From an uncultured Planctomycetaceae bacterium (GTDB lineage: Bacteria; Planctomycetota; Planctomycetia; Pirellulales; UBA1268), in NCBI GenBank assembly GCA_937926325.1, contig CALAZQ010000252.1:1-7711 (forward strand): a stretch of DNA of 7,711 nt. The letters run 5' to 3'. The number at the start of each line of letters is the position of its first letter. The stretch's first letter is position 1. Both the position numbers and the translations under genes were made by a program. Positions 7,406 to 7,711 of the stretch are shown piece after piece. The notes under the pieces were generated by a model. The model worked only from the letters and a program-made list of their open reading frames with translations. It was not told where the DNA came from and made no database searches.

Positions 7406-7411
7406 CTCCTT
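7406..7411 (-). promoter_or_regulatory. Ribosome binding site fixing the sulfatase start
   Basis: On the minus strand AAGGAG lies 7 nt before the ATG at 7398. An in-frame TTG at 7404 is only 1 nt from this site and is therefore unlikely to be the start. Confidence 0.85.
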
Positions 7412-7493
7412 CAATCTGGCACGACGGCGGGCAAGGCAGACGGCTGATAGTCGAAAACAAGTCCCCTCACTCGTCAACCACGGTGCGCCCGAG

Positions 7494-7530
7494 GAAGCCA
7501 GGAGCGGAAGCGACTGGACCGGTAGGACGT
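7494..7530 (+). repeat. 37-nt imperfect direct repeat, copy 1
   Basis: This copy matches 7658-7694 at 33 of 37 positions without gaps. Its core is GGAGCGGAAGCGAC. The copies start 164 nt apart and flank a stem-loop. Four scattered substitutions suggest an old duplication or a dispersed genomic repeat rather than a fresh target-site duplication. Confidence 0.8.
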
Positions 7531-7556
7531 TGGACTCAGCTGTATGGCACCGCACC

Positions 7557-7633
7557 GGCTCGGGAGCGGTGAAGGTCTCGTCGCCGGGCGAGGATACGCC
7601 CAACGCTCCTCGAGCATTCACCGCCCCCGAGCC
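7557..7633. repeat. Long stem-loop between the direct repeats
   Basis: GGCTCGGGAGCGGTGAA (7557-7573) is complementary to TTCACCGCCCCCGAGCC (7617-7633) at 16 of 17 positions, the exception being a wobble-type pair. The 43-nt loop contains its own hairpin, GGGCG-AGGATA-CGCCC (7586-7601). An alternative pairing of GGGCGAGG (7586-7593) with CCTCGCCC (7632-7639) is also possible. It may be a structured RNA, a palindromic repeat unit, or a strong bidirectional terminator without a T tract. Confidence 0.6.
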
Positions 7634-7657
7634 TCGCCCAGCGCAGGGGAATGACCG

Positions 7658-7694
7658 GAAGCCGGGAGCGGAAGCGACCGGACCGGAAGAACGT
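7658..7694 (+). repeat. 37-nt imperfect direct repeat, copy 2
   Basis: This is the second copy of the repeat at 7494-7530, in the same orientation and with four substitutions. It lies near the window end, so further copies could follow outside. Confidence 0.8.
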
Positions 7695-7711
7695 CTGATG
7701 CTGCGGCAACC

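Larger units (their letters stand above)
7412..7711. other. Non-coding right edge upstream of the sulfatase
   Basis: These 300 bases hold no credible gene. The part next to the sulfatase (7412-7490) should contain its promoter; on the minus strand TTGACG at 7478-7473 resembles a -35 box, but I see no convincing -10 at normal spacing. The remainder (7494-7694) is a direct-repeat and stem-loop element listed separately. Confidence 0.5.

Noticed and set aside
7417..7433. Perfect TGGCACG (-24 sigma-54 half) on the plus strand
   Set aside because: The downstream GC is 11 rather than 10 nt away, the -12 block does not match, and no plus-strand gene follows.
6781..7572. 263-codon plus-strand frame opposite the sulfatase
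   Set aside because: It is antisense to the active-site region of a clear sulfatase and shows no recognisable domain.

Overview
The window is GC-rich, densely coding DNA that most resembles a planctomycete, probably Pirellulales-like. This is inferred from an exported Cys-type sulfatase with a CSPTR active site, a large SEC-C/helical-repeat protein of a type I associate with that phylum, and the overall gene style. No rRNA or other phylogenetic marker is present, so the assignment is provisional.

Layout from left to right. Positions 1-202 are non-coding and rich in short direct and inverted repeats. A strong hairpin at 203-246 follows glnB (275-613, minus), which encodes a PII nitrogen-signalling protein. 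The 295-nt gap upstream of glnB holds a good sigma-54 (-24/-12) promoter candidate pointing at glnB. Farther upstream lie helically phased A-tracts and then a set of short repeated motifs placed where an enhancer would sit. The next gene (909-2357, minus) encodes a sigma-54-dependent activator of the NtrC/FleQ type whose receiver-like domain lacks the phosphoacceptor aspartate. A 211-nt divergent region then leads to a plus-strand pair: a 728-residue SEC-C/helical-repeat protein of unknown function (2569-4755) and ribD (4752-5939), a bifunctional riboflavin biosynthesis enzyme, overlapping by GTGA. On the minus strand, converging with ribD and overlapping its 3' end by 38 nt, is an exported sulfatase (5902-7398). 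The right edge (7412-7711) is non-coding and carries a 37-nt imperfect direct repeat flanking a long stem-loop.

The most interesting unit is 203-2357. A PII gene has its own apparent sigma-54 promoter, intrinsic bend and enhancer-like array, and lies directly downstream of an activator that cannot be phosphorylated in the usual way. This suggests a self-contained nitrogen-sensing module whose activator is controlled by ligand or protein binding rather than by a histidine kinase. The sequence motifs are visible directly; the regulatory wiring is inference. The SEC-C protein and RibD are probably translationally coupled. The sulfatase is an independent scavenging gene.
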